From: an uncultured Aquimarina sp.
GTDB taxonomy: Bacteria; Bacteroidota; Bacteroidia; Flavobacteriales; Flavobacteriaceae
Length of the DNA: 64,000 bases
Assembly (NCBI GenBank): GCA_947493035.1
Contig: CANLOW010000003.1
Span: forward strand, 281,193-345,192
Direction of reading: 5' to 3'
In this document: in pieces, positions 44,901-53,397 of the stretch
How the letters are laid out: every line of letters starts with the position of its first letter
How positions within the stretch are numbered: position 1 is the stretch's first letter
Notes under the pieces: generated by a model
What the model was told of the DNA's origin: nothing
Seen by the model: only the letters and a program-made list of their open reading frames with translations
Databases searched by the model: none
Position numbers and translations under genes: made by a program

Positions 44901-46178
44901 TGCATCACTATGAATTTCCGATAAAATAGGAGCTACATATTCTTGTTCAAATTGAACCACTTCGTTCATTAGTGCAATAATGCGATTCACACTTTGTCGA
45001 TTTTTACTGCGCTCAGGTTCTTTGTCTAAAGTAATGTAGTCGACTTTGATCCCTTCGTTGGAGCGTTGCCTACGAATCAATTGCCCACTTTCAGCCAAAT
45101 TAGCGGCAACTATTTCTTGTAAAGCCAAACCTCCCGAAGTCATAGAGCGTACAAAAGCACCGTCACTTAAACCTGTTTCTGCAATAGCCGTTTTCTTAGC
45201 ATAAAAAGGCATTACCTCTGGATATTTAGCAAAAGTGGCACTTAGGAAACAGCAAGCTTTGGTTTGAGGTAATACCTTTCGCATCCAAGTTCCAATATTA
45301 GATTCAAAGCCACCAGCCATGTGCGATTCATCTAAAATGAATATAACACGTTTGTATTTATTGCTCCCCTCTACGCCATTATTTACCATCTCTTCTAACC
45401 ACAATCGTTTATAAGGGTGAGCAGCTTGTATTTGCGAATAGGTTGCAAATATCATATCATACTCTTTTGGTAGATAATCAATTGGCTCTGCTATTTTGAC
45501 TGTTGGTACTTCTATTGGGTTAGGTAAGTTTTTTCCAACTTTTTGATGCCAATCAATAGATGCTTGACTTTCCGCAGGAAACTCTTGTTCGTTAGCCAAA
45601 AGTTCATATTGCTCTTTAGAGGTTAGAGGGCTAAACATTACCTGACCTTCAGCATCTTTGATACGTGCTGAACTATCGGTATTTAAAATGAATGGATGAA
45701 TATCTTCAAAACCTATAGCCTTTAGATCACGATACATATCCGTAAACAAATCAGGCTTTTTAGTAAAAAACACAGGCAAATATCCTTGCATTACTACATG
45801 ACGAATTACTGCAGCAGCTTGTCTTCCTTTTCCAATCCCTGTTTGGTCGGCGATAATGATTCCTTGCTCATTTTCAAATTGTTTTAAATACATAGCAACC
45901 GCATCTACTTGTTCTGCGCTTAAAGCATTCCAAAGTGATTTGGTACTAGAGTATTTAAGTTGATTACGAACATAATGGTCAATATTTCCCTTTTCCTGAA
46001 CTAGCCTATTGATAGACTTTTGTACTTCGTAAGCCATATTCCTTGGAATAAGGGTATCCATTCGAAACGTGGCTTGCGATTTTGGGATATAAGTAACTAA
46101 AGCACTTTCTTCTGCTATTATGGTTTCAGCAACATCTATTGCTACTTCGGGTTGATCTACTATAGCTAATTCTTTCAT
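41928..46178 (-). CDS. Strawberry-notch-type SF2 helicase, large polyvalent-like protein
   Basis: 1416 residues. Walker A in IADQTGIGKGRQAAA (about 108-122), DEAH-type box as LDESHMAGG (about 285), and motif VI as IQKRGRINRTGQ (about 690). The order matches the AAA_34 plus strawberry-notch C-terminal helicase pair found in many phages, plasmids and integrative elements. The last ~500 residues are an extra region of unknown fold. Role: DNA remodelling during replication or entry, or counter-defence (family knowledge). It overlaps the MoxR gene. Confidence 0.85.
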   Translation of the reverse strand: MKELAIVDQPEVAIDVAETIIAEESALVTYIPKSQATFRMDTLIPRNMAYEVQKSINRLVQEKGNIDHYVRNQLKYSSTKSLWNALSAEQVDAVAMYLKQFENEQGIIIADQTGIGKGRQAAAVIRHVVMQGYLPVFFTKKPDLFTDMYRDLKAIGFEDIHPFILNTDSSARIKDAEGQVMFSPLTSKEQYELLANEQEFPAESQASIDWHQKVGKNLPNPIEVPTVKIAEPIDYLPKEYDMIFATYSQIQAAHPYKRLWLEEMVNNGVEGSNKYKRVIFILDESHMAGGFESNIGTWMRKVLPQTKACCFLSATFAKYPEVMPFYAKKTAIAETGLSDGAFVRSMTSGGLALQEIVAANLAESGQLIRRQRSNEGIKVDYITLDKEPERSKNRQSVNRIIALMNEVVQFEQEYVAPILSEIHSDAKAQGEHLKSKPRGLGVKQSPYFSRVFNIVDQMLFALKVQEVAYFTIKLLKEDKKVVIAFKSTMGSFLKDLNLVSGDEIPREELDFVRTLVKGLDGIFYYNYTQIDGTKTKEKIALEALPQTGQKVYHDLKKRMLLEASGLSISPIDELIHLLEQAKKPKHLGGHKDTYFKVAEVTGRNQRVDLSEEIPRVTAFRSNTERSFRLFNKGDFDVLLINQSGSTGSSAHASKDFLDQRQRAMIVHQFELDINTEIQKRGRINRTGQVVMPEYYYITSDIPTEKRLMTMLKSKLKSLDANTTGSQKTNDETLKSADFLNKYGDIAAWNWIDEHSHLLEQLGHPTYNKKRDKYGNVYFERSETKQGAIRQLTGRAGLLNVEEQDALYDDLLERYQHQVTLEKQQGTYDLETEFLPLDAEVKKRYLFQKGNEGNTPFGKDTVRDVTIINNLKRPFTKQQVDERLQEILNGEKPIQIRLKQEDELQQSFPKLIEKRKATKLNAIERLKRDRDQLPNQSANNTLEVNEKLKSDRNKLEALIHEKTTELAIYIAGLENIQRTIQRFLNFWLIGDVVKIPFIGSTLKPSWGIFLGVSIGKRTKNPYTYSNIQFKFAVADARKLLTYTLQPAEQAFLSQIYTTSKDISEEEIQYVQLEWNAIIKSASSKRERRHILTENIVGASNQIGTQNKLIKFNTKEGIIKNGILMSREYGKDGETKTALLPISDALSTIQALAVDDFFKDHELVFTIKRISSQYFQVYLNKSSLYKAAIDPFLRRLIKKESDQDKDELADFVQNAGEMTAPIHQEKIEAFLKRLNFYGVKYMGAAKELEDWEIENETDWEATTSDKKGKFLYELGRAYGQGSNPSAGFVNYQEPNEIYPFGLVQFNRFLSDKERYNYSLIPVFKTPEIPYRAWKKVTVNSGLKSDFNAIIKEASRKSLHEAIEILGYFIWNHPHEDGNAEFVFGRYTPLELGRIFFEDVISPIADIDEILNQLQLALR

Positions 46179-46180
46179 CG

Positions 46181-46603
46181 TTATCGGTTAAAAGTGCTTA
46201 AAGTTTCTAAATAGCTACGAAGGGTAATTTTAGAATAACGCTCTAGGATTTCATTTTGAGCAATACCTTGTCCAAATAGCAAACCTTCATCAGGTAAATC
46301 AGTTGACTTTTGATGCCAATTTTCTTTAAGATTCCCTAAAGCAGATTGCATTACATCACTTTGTAGTAAGAAATCTGATATTTCATGAGGATTACTACCA
46401 TCTGTATAACTGATATCTAAATAATCTTCAACAAGCGCTACAGGAGATTCTCCCGAAGCAATTGCCTGTTCTACTAGTTGATGAATATGAAAATGAATCG
46501 CGGCTTCGTGATCTTCAAAGCGTTCAAAAAGGACACTATTGTTTACCATAAATAAGATTGCTGATGCATCATCGCTCATCAGTTGTGCATTATAATATAT
46601 CAT
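46181..46603 (-). CDS. Unknown protein between helicase and methyltransferase
   Basis: 140 residues, mostly helical and acidic, starting MIYYNAQLMSDDASAILFMV. It contains no membrane helix or catalytic motif. It overlaps the methyltransferase gene by 14 bp and is 2 bp before the helicase start. It might be a small partner of these two enzymes. No family recognised. Confidence 0.5.
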   Translation of the reverse strand: MIYYNAQLMSDDASAILFMVNNSVLFERFEDHEAAIHFHIHQLVEQAIASGESPVALVEDYLDISYTDGSNPHEISDFLLQSDVMQSALGNLKENWHQKSTDLPDEGLLFGQGIAQNEILERYSKITLRSYLETLSTFNR

Positions 46604-48914
46604 TCGTATTGGCTGTTTTTAATTGAGTAATTAAGGTGGACACATTCGGGCGAATATGTAATTGCACTTCTTCCCATAAATCTTGAAAGTTTTCAATCAC
46701 TTGATCTAAATGTGGAGCATCGGGCTGATGTGGAGATATACCTTCGGGTATAGCTTTTCTACCTTGAATGAGAATGAGCATAGTCTGGGTAACTGCTCCT
46801 TGTTTGTTATACAGCTTAAAGCCATTCATATTGATGATATCATCCACATAATAATGACGATACAACCAATTGAAAAAAGGGCGGTATTTAGCAATCAGTC
46901 CATGATTATCGAAGTACACATGCCCCATAAGAACCAAGGCGGCACGTCCATTGTCCTTCATACTATGAAGTGCAATAGCAGACATCAAATGTTCTAATCG
47001 TAAATGTCTAGGGAGAATATGATGCTTACCAAAATATTTATGAATCAATCGCATCTTTTCAAATTCACTTGCTTCCCATTTGGCAAAAGGTGGATTGGTT
47101 ACTACCACATCGTAAGCCTTAGTCATCGAAGGAATAAAAGGCTCGGCAGCATTGAGCATAGTGACTTCTTGAAACCCCTGATACTTGAGAGACTTTCTAC
47201 GACTTTTATCAATTTCGTTGACATGAGTTTTCTTGGGTTCTGCACCCATAACCAAAAGACCATTGCCAGCACTAGGCTCAAAAATTAAATCAGCATAGGA
47301 CATTCCTGTATATTCCGAAATGATAGCTCCTATAATACAAGGCGTTGAATATTGTTTATAGAGCTCCTTACTGCTATCAGAATACGCATAAGTAGGTTGT
47401 ACCTGTTCCCAGAATTGAATCATTTTTCGAAGGCGACTCTCAAAAGGAATAGGCTCTTTATACAATTGTTTATACCACAATAGCCAACTGAGTTCTACAG
47501 CTTCCCATAAAGCTCCGAGACTAGGTGAACCTGTTTTTTCTTTAAGTTTTTCAATCTTCTTTTTAGTAACTCGTTCCCCCTTAGTGTAGTGCTCATGCAT
47601 AATAGCAATCACACGATCCAAATAATCGTCTTTAATAACTTCCGCATTGGTTGTTTCTTTAGTAATCTCTTCTTTTTTAGAAGAAGTGCTACTATTTTGA
47701 GTAATTGATTGATACGTTAATAGTACTTGTTTAGAAGCTTCGAAGCGTTCAACATCCCACTGAATATCATTGAACTTTTCTTTAGCTTCTTTACTAGTTT
47801 TAACTTTTCCTGTTTTAGGGTTGAAATATTCTTGTTGCAAAGTGATCAATTCTTCCTGTTTCTTTTCAATAAGTCCTAGCCCTTTATCAATATCAGCTAC
47901 GGGCCTCCAATTATCAGCAACACCCCACCATCTAGGATCTTTATAAAACTTATGAAGTACTTTTTCTAAAGACTCTACACTTTTGTATCCCGTATGAAGA
48001 TTAACATAAGGGTAATTCATATCCGTTGGAAATCCAATAGCCTTAAAAATACTTTGCCCTCGATTTTCCCATTCTTGTAATAACGATCCTCTATGCACTT
48101 GCATTCCGAAATCAGTAGGGTGTGCCATCTGTAGCAATTGAAATAATTGCAAGGAAGTCGCTTCTTGAAGTGTATCATCTTCAATTTGGTACAATTCAGG
48201 AAACTTGAATTTCAGAAACTGTGCATCTCCAATAGTGATATTTCCTGATTGAAAAGGTTCTTTAGCAGCATTAGGAACCAAGACATTTCGAATTTGTTTC
48301 CCGTACCTAAAAAGATCTTTTGCTATTACTAAATCTTCTTTGGAGCTGGAAGGAGATTCTTTTTTTATTAAAGAAGTGTTTTCCTCAAGAATTTGTTTTT
48401 CTTCTTTAGGAACTTCTTTTACTACTTCTGTTTTTATTGGAATTATTTTTCCTTCAGCAAACAAAGCACGTGCCTGTTTTTTGTAGTTTCTAGGAAAGAC
48501 TTTTACTTCTGTGACTTTTGAACCATAGGTGCTTTCTCCAAATTTTGTTGCGATTTGAGTAGCTACTTTTTTGTAAGAATCAAATAATACATAGCTCTCT
48601 TTTTTAAGCACTCCTGTAGCATTTAAAACAAAAGTGATTAGGCTAAATTTATTATCGTCTATACTTTTATTGGATGCATCAAAAGAAGGTGCTAAGGAGA
48701 GTTGTTTCCAATCTTCATTATTAGCTAGTGATGCTAATTTCTTCGCATATGCTAAATAAGCAGGATGTCTATCTGCATACCATGCTTTGGTGTCGCTAAA
48801 CGATTCTTTAAATCCTATTTCCTTCAAATAATCTGATTGTTTTTTGGAAGGAGCTGTAGTGAATTTTAACTCTAAGCGATCTTTTTCTAAATTTTCTTGT
48901 ACCGTTACACTCAT
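46590..48914 (-). CDS. N6-adenine DNA methyltransferase with extra N-terminal domains
   Basis: 774 residues. The methyltransferase core is in the C-terminal third: motif I FEPSAGNGLLV (about 545) and motif IV VVTNPPFAKWE (about 605). The N-terminal ~85 residues (KKQSDYLKEIGFKESFSDTK) resemble a polyvalent-protein-associated domain, and the middle is helical with an interspersed disordered Ser/Glu/Lys segment. No restriction subunit is nearby, so it is probably an orphan methylase for anti-restriction or replication control. Confidence 0.85.
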   Translation of the reverse strand: MSVTVQENLEKDRLELKFTTAPSKKQSDYLKEIGFKESFSDTKAWYADRHPAYLAYAKKLASLANNEDWKQLSLAPSFDASNKSIDDNKFSLITFVLNATGVLKKESYVLFDSYKKVATQIATKFGESTYGSKVTEVKVFPRNYKKQARALFAEGKIIPIKTEVVKEVPKEEKQILEENTSLIKKESPSSSKEDLVIAKDLFRYGKQIRNVLVPNAAKEPFQSGNITIGDAQFLKFKFPELYQIEDDTLQEATSLQLFQLLQMAHPTDFGMQVHRGSLLQEWENRGQSIFKAIGFPTDMNYPYVNLHTGYKSVESLEKVLHKFYKDPRWWGVADNWRPVADIDKGLGLIEKKQEELITLQQEYFNPKTGKVKTSKEAKEKFNDIQWDVERFEASKQVLLTYQSITQNSSTSSKKEEITKETTNAEVIKDDYLDRVIAIMHEHYTKGERVTKKKIEKLKEKTGSPSLGALWEAVELSWLLWYKQLYKEPIPFESRLRKMIQFWEQVQPTYAYSDSSKELYKQYSTPCIIGAIISEYTGMSYADLIFEPSAGNGLLVMGAEPKKTHVNEIDKSRRKSLKYQGFQEVTMLNAAEPFIPSMTKAYDVVVTNPPFAKWEASEFEKMRLIHKYFGKHHILPRHLRLEHLMSAIALHSMKDNGRAALVLMGHVYFDNHGLIAKYRPFFNWLYRHYYVDDIINMNGFKLYNKQGAVTQTMLILIQGRKAIPEGISPHQPDAPHLDQVIENFQDLWEEVQLHIRPNVSTLITQLKTANTNDIL

Positions 48915-48935
48915 AAATGATATGCTTATGAGCGA

Positions 48936-48961
48936 AAAATACCTCCCTAGAGAGGTATTTT
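48936..48961. terminator. Bidirectional hairpin terminator
   Basis: AAAATACCTC (48936-48945) and GAGGTATTTT (52-61 of the same block, 48952-48961) pair perfectly around a 6-base loop, with T-rich ends on both strands. It lies between the C2H2 membrane protein gene and the methyltransferase gene and may trim read-through. Confidence 0.7.
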
Positions 48962-48991
48962 ATAAGGGCAGTATAGTACCAAAGTACCTTC

Positions 48992-49591
48992 TTAAGGAAT
49001 ACTTTTTCTAATCAAGGCTTCACGCTTTAGATTCTCTTGTTCGAAATTTCCATAACGAGTATCATCCCATTCTCCCATTTTCTTATGTGTTGAAATATGT
49101 CCATTCAATTGTTTAGAAGTAGCAAAGGCTTCATTGCATTCAGGGCATTTAAAGGGTTTAAACTCGATATCAATATCAGCTTCCAAAAGAGCATCAAGTC
49201 GCTTTGCTTTTTGCGAAGTTTCGCTTTCGTTTTCAGTGTTTGCGTTACTTCCCAATTTATCACCTGCATAAAATAGATGTGAAAAGCTAAAGATCGTAGC
49301 CGATAACATCACACAAATAAGTAGTGCACTCCACACACTTTCGGGATAGAATTGATACACTAAATTATGTGCTAGTGTACCAAAGAAATAAGCATACGCT
49401 ACTTTTTTCCATCCTTTGACGGTAAAAATTAGAATGGCCAAATCTACTCCCAACACATACGACCAGCTCCACCAAGGAGCACTATACTGGCTGTTAATTT
49501 TAAAAACATAAACAGTATGCGCTACCTGTGGAATTAACAGTAAACTCAATGCAAAAATCCCAAAGGCTTCATTAAGAATTAGTTTTTTCAT
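48992..49591 (-). CDS. Four-helix membrane protein with C2H2 zinc finger
   Basis: 199 residues. Four membrane helices (about 10-31, 41-60, 64-82 and 87-110) are followed by a linker and one C2H2 finger, CPECNEAFATSKQLNGHIST ending in His (C-x2-C-x12-H-x3-H, about 144-165). C2H2 fingers are uncommon in bacteria and a membrane-bound one more so. It may tether DNA or a complex at the membrane (inference). Overlaps its upstream neighbour by 4 bp. Confidence 0.65.
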   Translation of the reverse strand: MKKLILNEAFGIFALSLLLIPQVAHTVYVFKINSQYSAPWWSWSYVLGVDLAILIFTVKGWKKVAYAYFFGTLAHNLVYQFYPESVWSALLICVMLSATIFSFSHLFYAGDKLGSNANTENESETSQKAKRLDALLEADIDIEFKPFKCPECNEAFATSKQLNGHISTHKKMGEWDDTRYGNFEQENLKREALIRKSIP

Positions 49592-49884
49592 AAAACTGCT
49601 TCTTTAGAGACCTCATTTTTAGTTACAGGTTTTCTTTCTCCTTGATAGTACTTCTCTAGGAGTTCTCCTGTCGCTTTATCATAAACTGCAATCGTTCCTG
49701 CGAGGATACCATATTTCTTTACCAGTTTTCTAAAACGTTCTAACCCTAGCGTTGGATCTTTCTGCTTAGAGAACTTATGTTTCCAATCAATCGAATACAT
49801 AGTACGTACATTTCCGTCTTTAAACCAAACGATCATTTTCATAGATGAATCGTCACCTAATTTCCAGCCTTTCTTTGGAGTCAT
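49588..49884 (-). CDS. Unknown small protein
   Basis: 98 residues, basic and mixed alpha/beta, with FKDGNVRTMYSIDWKHKF as a beta-like stretch and a helix LERFRKLVKKYG. The type recurs in flavobacterial mobile elements as far as I recall, without known function. Overlaps both neighbours by 4 bp. Confidence 0.5.
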   Translation of the reverse strand: MTPKKGWKLGDDSSMKMIVWFKDGNVRTMYSIDWKHKFSKQKDPTLGLERFRKLVKKYGILAGTIAVYDKATGELLEKYYQGERKPVTKNEVSKEAVL

Positions 49885-50369
49885 TTTTTAAAATATTTAA
49901 TTAACTGCTTTAATGGAATAGTTTCAATGTGAGTGTCGTAGCTCAAAGCATTCACTCGAATTTGTTCTTTTTTGATTTCAATACGAATACGCAAATATTC
50001 TACAGGGATATGCTGTTCCCTAGCAAAGTCTTTTAAGTACGATGATACTCCTTGGCTTACTTTCTCTGGAATAGAATGGTCCAAAACGACTAAAGATCCA
50101 TCCATAAAAAAAGCGGCTAGCTCCTTAGGAGTTAGCACTAACAAAGCACGTTGGTTGTTATAGAGAAAAGCACGAATAATCCCACGACTTAGAAAAATCT
50201 TTAGATGCATTTGTTCTTTAGGAATTCTAAGCTTTTCAGCATAAGTATCTGTGTGACTAATGATATTTTTAGTCACTGTTTTTTCATAACCGAAAAGATC
50301 AATGGATAGATCGGTTACGGCTTCCTTTAGCTTTTCGCTAAGAGAAGACTTCCTTCTTAGTAAGGTCAT
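49881..50369 (-). CDS. Unknown mixed alpha/beta protein
   Basis: 162 residues, starting MTLLRRKSSLSEKLKEAVTD, with helical N-terminal part and alternating strands such as LRIRIEIKKEQIRVNALSYD. Not recognised. It lies directly downstream of the replication-initiator-like gene (9-bp gap) and upstream of the 98-residue gene with overlap. Confidence 0.5.
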   Translation of the reverse strand: MTLLRRKSSLSEKLKEAVTDLSIDLFGYEKTVTKNIISHTDTYAEKLRIPKEQMHLKIFLSRGIIRAFLYNNQRALLVLTPKELAAFFMDGSLVVLDHSIPEKVSQGVSSYLKDFAREQHIPVEYLRIRIEIKKEQIRVNALSYDTHIETIPLKQLIKYFKK

Positions 50370-50378
50370 ATATAAGAT

Positions 50379-51680
50379 TTAATGAAAAAATTTATAGCTC
50401 TGAGATTGCATTACTGCAGCATGAAAAGCCTGAACTAACTCTGGTTTTCCAAGCTTTCCTAACCGAGTTTCACATTGACGAAACACCTCTAAAGAAGATG
50501 TTTTTTGGTGATCAGGTTTTTGTTCGTTCTGCTCGAATTTTCGAATCTGACGCTTGAGAATCAGTTGTAATTGAACCTCTTTTTCGCGTTCTTTTTGTTT
50601 AAAATACCAGCTTCGAGTCCCTTTAAAACCATTAGGGTTGTTTAAATCAAAGTAGGTATTCGGTAAGGGCACATACCTATTTTCCTTGTCCTTAGCGATA
50701 TATTTTTGAACAAGCCCTAAACGATCAACATACACCTGATGAATTTTCAAAAGTGCAGCTTCTGTTTTGAAAGGCGCATACCACTGCAAAAGATGCTCCT
50801 TAGCACGCTCTTTTTGATATTCAGTTAAATGATAATCGCTGTAAAGTATATTTTCAGCGTACTGCCATAACCCTTGAGAGAATTGCTTTCGGGAAGCAGA
50901 AAGAGTCACATCTTCTGATGAAATTTCGCCGTCAGTTTGTAATGTGACTCGTTTTTTCTGCGCATTTCCCTCTGCTTCTTTGGGAGCTACATCTATTTTT
51001 TTTGATGAACCCGTATTTTTTTTGTCGCCTGTGTTGTAGGATATTTCGCTCTTTTTGGGGCATTTTTCCTCTGTGTATCCTGAAAAGTTGTTGCTAGTAG
51101 CGTTGCGTGACTTTTGAGTACCCGTGAGTGAGAACGAACTCATTTTTGTATTCAACTTATCTACTGCTATTAATATATTAGTAGTGTAACTATTGTTACT
51201 AGTAACATCTGTATGTAGACAAGTTGTTTCTTCCCTTTTTGTAAGATACTGATTTTTAGTATTTAAGTTTTCTTGCTCCTTAGAGTTCAATTTTGAGTTA
51301 TCTACTCCCTTTTTAACACTTTTCCCTAATACTTTAGGGTTTATCAACAATTCGTAACTCGAATTACTTCCATGCCATATTTTATGAGTAATGATACCTG
51401 CTTCACAAAGACGCTTGATATGTCGTTGAATAGTCCTCGGACTGCAATTCCCCATTTTCCCTAATTGAACGTTATTCGTAAAAAGCGGAATTTGTTTATC
51501 TTGTGAGGTAGCTGTAATAGACTGAGCTTTAATTACGCTCAATCCATATAACTTGATCATATTTTGAGCTGTAAAGACAATAGCTTGCCGAATCTGCTCT
51601 TTTAAAGGGTGTACTTCGTTGTAATTTTTAACAAAGCGATCTAGTGATTTAAAAGCACTAGAATAATGAATAGGTTTCAT
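50379..51680 (-). CDS. Replication-initiator-like protein with wHTH
   Basis: 433 residues. The first ~120 residues form a winged-helix region (LGKMGNCSPRTIQRHIKRLC, EAGIITHKIWHG), which is typical of plasmid or phage replication proteins and regulators. A low-complexity Asn/Ser/Lys linker (about 125-255) and a basic helical C-terminal part follow (QKERAKEHLLQWYAPFKTEA). No primase or polymerase motif seen. It is the first long gene after the control region. Calling it an initiator is from context. Confidence 0.5.
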   Translation of the reverse strand: MKPIHYSSAFKSLDRFVKNYNEVHPLKEQIRQAIVFTAQNMIKLYGLSVIKAQSITATSQDKQIPLFTNNVQLGKMGNCSPRTIQRHIKRLCEAGIITHKIWHGSNSSYELLINPKVLGKSVKKGVDNSKLNSKEQENLNTKNQYLTKREETTCLHTDVTSNNSYTTNILIAVDKLNTKMSSFSLTGTQKSRNATSNNFSGYTEEKCPKKSEISYNTGDKKNTGSSKKIDVAPKEAEGNAQKKRVTLQTDGEISSEDVTLSASRKQFSQGLWQYAENILYSDYHLTEYQKERAKEHLLQWYAPFKTEAALLKIHQVYVDRLGLVQKYIAKDKENRYVPLPNTYFDLNNPNGFKGTRSWYFKQKEREKEVQLQLILKRQIRKFEQNEQKPDHQKTSSLEVFRQCETRLGKLGKPELVQAFHAAVMQSQSYKFFH

Positions 51681-51781
51681 AAATAACGTCTAAAACCATA
51701 CCTCAGAAAGTTTTTGTCTGTCAGTATTGGTAAAGCGTAATTGGTGCACTGTAGGCATCCTTTTTTCTTAAGAGTTCTTTT

Positions 51782-52024
51782 TTAATGCAGTAACTCCTTA
51801 CTACGAGCAATGAGTGCTTTTCGTTTGGCTTCTTTTTCTTGAATCAAATCCAAGCAAAGTTCATAAATAGCTTCTTCACTGCTAGGACGTACTTTTTCAA
51901 GATTAAAAAACTTAGCAACTGTTGGTCTTGATAATTCAGTGCGCTCTATAATTTCTTTTACAGGACTATCATAAAGCAAATGCATTCGATGAACCAATTT
52001 TTTCATCTCTTCGTACAAAGTCAT
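51782..52024 (-). CDS. Small HTH protein (Cro-like)
   Basis: 80 residues with a helix-turn-helix (VKEIIERTELSRPTVAKFFN) and a charged C-terminal helix. It is transcribed away from the repressor gene across an operator-rich 165-bp gap, the arrangement of a Cro/CI switch (inference). It probably controls or starts the leftward operon. Confidence 0.6.
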   Translation of the reverse strand: MTLYEEMKKLVHRMHLLYDSPVKEIIERTELSRPTVAKFFNLEKVRPSSEEAIYELCLDLIQEKEAKRKALIARSKELLH

Positions 52025-52072
52025 AAATTAAATGATTTTTATTTGACATAATATTTACAATTTGTTTTCAAA

Positions 52073-52092
52073 AAAATACATTTTTGTATTTT
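52073..52092. promoter_or_regulatory. Palindromic operator candidate in the switch region
   Basis: AAAATACA TTTT TGTATTTT, perfect 8-bp arms, with another TGTATTTTT half-site at 52109-52117. The minus-strand TATATTTG at 52101-52108 resembles a -7 element (TAnnTTTG) for the leftward gene, so binding here could repress it. Confidence 0.5.
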
Positions 52093-52188
52093 AATAATGC
52101 CAAATATATGTATTTTTGTTTTTTATAAAACATATTTATTGTGTTTTAACCCATAATTATTAAACCTACTTAACTATTATAAATTTTA

Positions 52189-52887
52189 ATGAAAAGCACT
52201 CCCGAATATGATCATATAGATCACCAGTTTATTAAAGCTATAGATGAAATCATTCTTATCAATAAAGAATTAGGATTAAAACCAAGTAATGATAGTGCAC
52301 TTGGTAATGAAATTTACCCTACGAATAGAAGTATAATTTCTGCTGTTAGGAATCGACAGAAACATATCCCTCATATGGCGCTTATTAATCTAGCAAAGCG
52401 TTTTAGTATTGACATGAATTTTTTCTATACTGCAGAAGAAAAACCTTTACAATATCAGCCCAAGACCTTAAATGACGTATATATCACTAAGAATGGGATT
52501 AATAGCGCAGGAGCAAACGCAGTAAATATTCATGCTGGTAAAGGCAAAATAAAACGTATTAATACGGCGGAAGCTGGATCTACCAATACACTTGTAGAAA
52601 CTGTAGAGGTAAATACGATGATTAATAACTTTATATCACAAATAGATAAAGATCATGTACAGAAATTCTTAGGTATTGTTTCATCGATTCAGCATGAACA
52701 TAAAGCAACTGCTAACAAAATGGAAGTATTACTAGAACAGAAGTCTATTGAGATTAAAGAAGTACGAGATACTTTCAAAGAAGAAATGAAAGCCGTTCGA
52801 GAAGAGCTCAAAGAAACAAGAACGAAATTAGATGATGCTTTAAAAAGAGAAGTAGACCTACTACGAGAACTATTAAACTCGAAATAA
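52189..52887 (+). CDS. Phage-type repressor with HTH and coiled coil
   Basis: 232 residues. N-terminal ~80 residues form an XRE/Bacteroidota CI-like HTH (SIISAVRNRQKHIPHMALIN, LAKRFSIDMNFFY), a middle Gly/Asn-rich segment, then a C-terminal coiled coil (about 160-230, KEEMKAVREELKETRTKLDD) for multimerisation. No S24 peptidase domain is visible. It is the likely maintenance repressor of the element, divergent from the Cro-like gene. Confidence 0.7.
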   Translation: MKSTPEYDHIDHQFIKAIDEIILINKELGLKPSNDSALGNEIYPTNRSIISAVRNRQKHIPHMALINLAKRFSIDMNFFYTAEEKPLQYQPKTLNDVYITKNGINSAGANAVNIHAGKGKIKRINTAEAGSTNTLVETVEVNTMINNFISQIDKDHVQKFLGIVSSIQHEHKATANKMEVLLEQKSIEIKEVRDTFKEEMKAVREELKETRTKLDDALKREVDLLRELLNSK

Positions 52888-52888
52888 T

Positions 52889-53137
52889 ATGCACGAAAAA
52901 TTACAATTGTCGAAAGAAGAAGTTCGAGTGGTTAAAATGCTACGCAATGAAAATTTTGAAAGTCTAAAAGTGCTTAAAAGAAACGGAAAGATTGATATTA
53001 TCGAAGGCATTGAAAAAATAAAAGATGCCAAGAAGATTATTGACCTTTTAAAACAATACGAGTTTCAAAACTTAGAAATCAAACAAAATAATGGTCGTAT
53101 TGTACATATCAATCGAACTGTTAGAGAAAAACAATAA
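52889..53137 (+). CDS. Small protein downstream of the repressor
   Basis: 82 residues, charged, with a helix-rich core (KDAKKIIDLLKQYEFQNLEI) and a short beta end. It starts 1 bp after the repressor stop, so it is translationally linked. It may modulate the switch or the recombinase. No family recognised. Confidence 0.5.
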   Translation: MHEKLQLSKEEVRVVKMLRNENFESLKVLKRNGKIDIIEGIEKIKDAKKIIDLLKQYEFQNLEIKQNNGRIVHINRTVREKQ

Positions 53138-53222
53138 ATTTAAGAAGACCTATAGCGTCAAGAGTACCGTTTCAAAAATGACCATCTTTAAAGAGTGGAG
53201 TTTTTGATAACCTGTCTCAAAA

Positions 53223-53396
53223 GTGTCTAAACTTATAACAACATTAAATGCCAAAGAAATGAGTAGCTTTAACGCTACTTGGCTAAAACAATTTAAAGGA
53301 TTTGAAAATTATAGTGACGAGCAAGCTGAAGCTGTAGTAGCGACGCTGAAAGAACTAGCAACTATAGCATGCCGTCATATTCAAAATACAAGTTAA
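53223..53396 (+). CDS. Small protein before the recombinase, 57 residues
   Basis: The frame opens at GTG 53223 (VSKLITTLNAKEMSSFNATW) and ends RHIQNTS, with an alternative ATG at 53259. It is acidic and helical in the middle (DEQAEAVVATLKELATIA). The stop lies 1 bp before the recombinase ATG. Short genes of this kind often precede flavobacterial serine recombinases as I recall. Possible recombination helper (inference). Confidence 0.5.
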   Translation: MSKLITTLNAKEMSSFNATWLKQFKGFENYSDEQAEAVVATLKELATIACRHIQNTS

Positions 53397-53397
53397 T

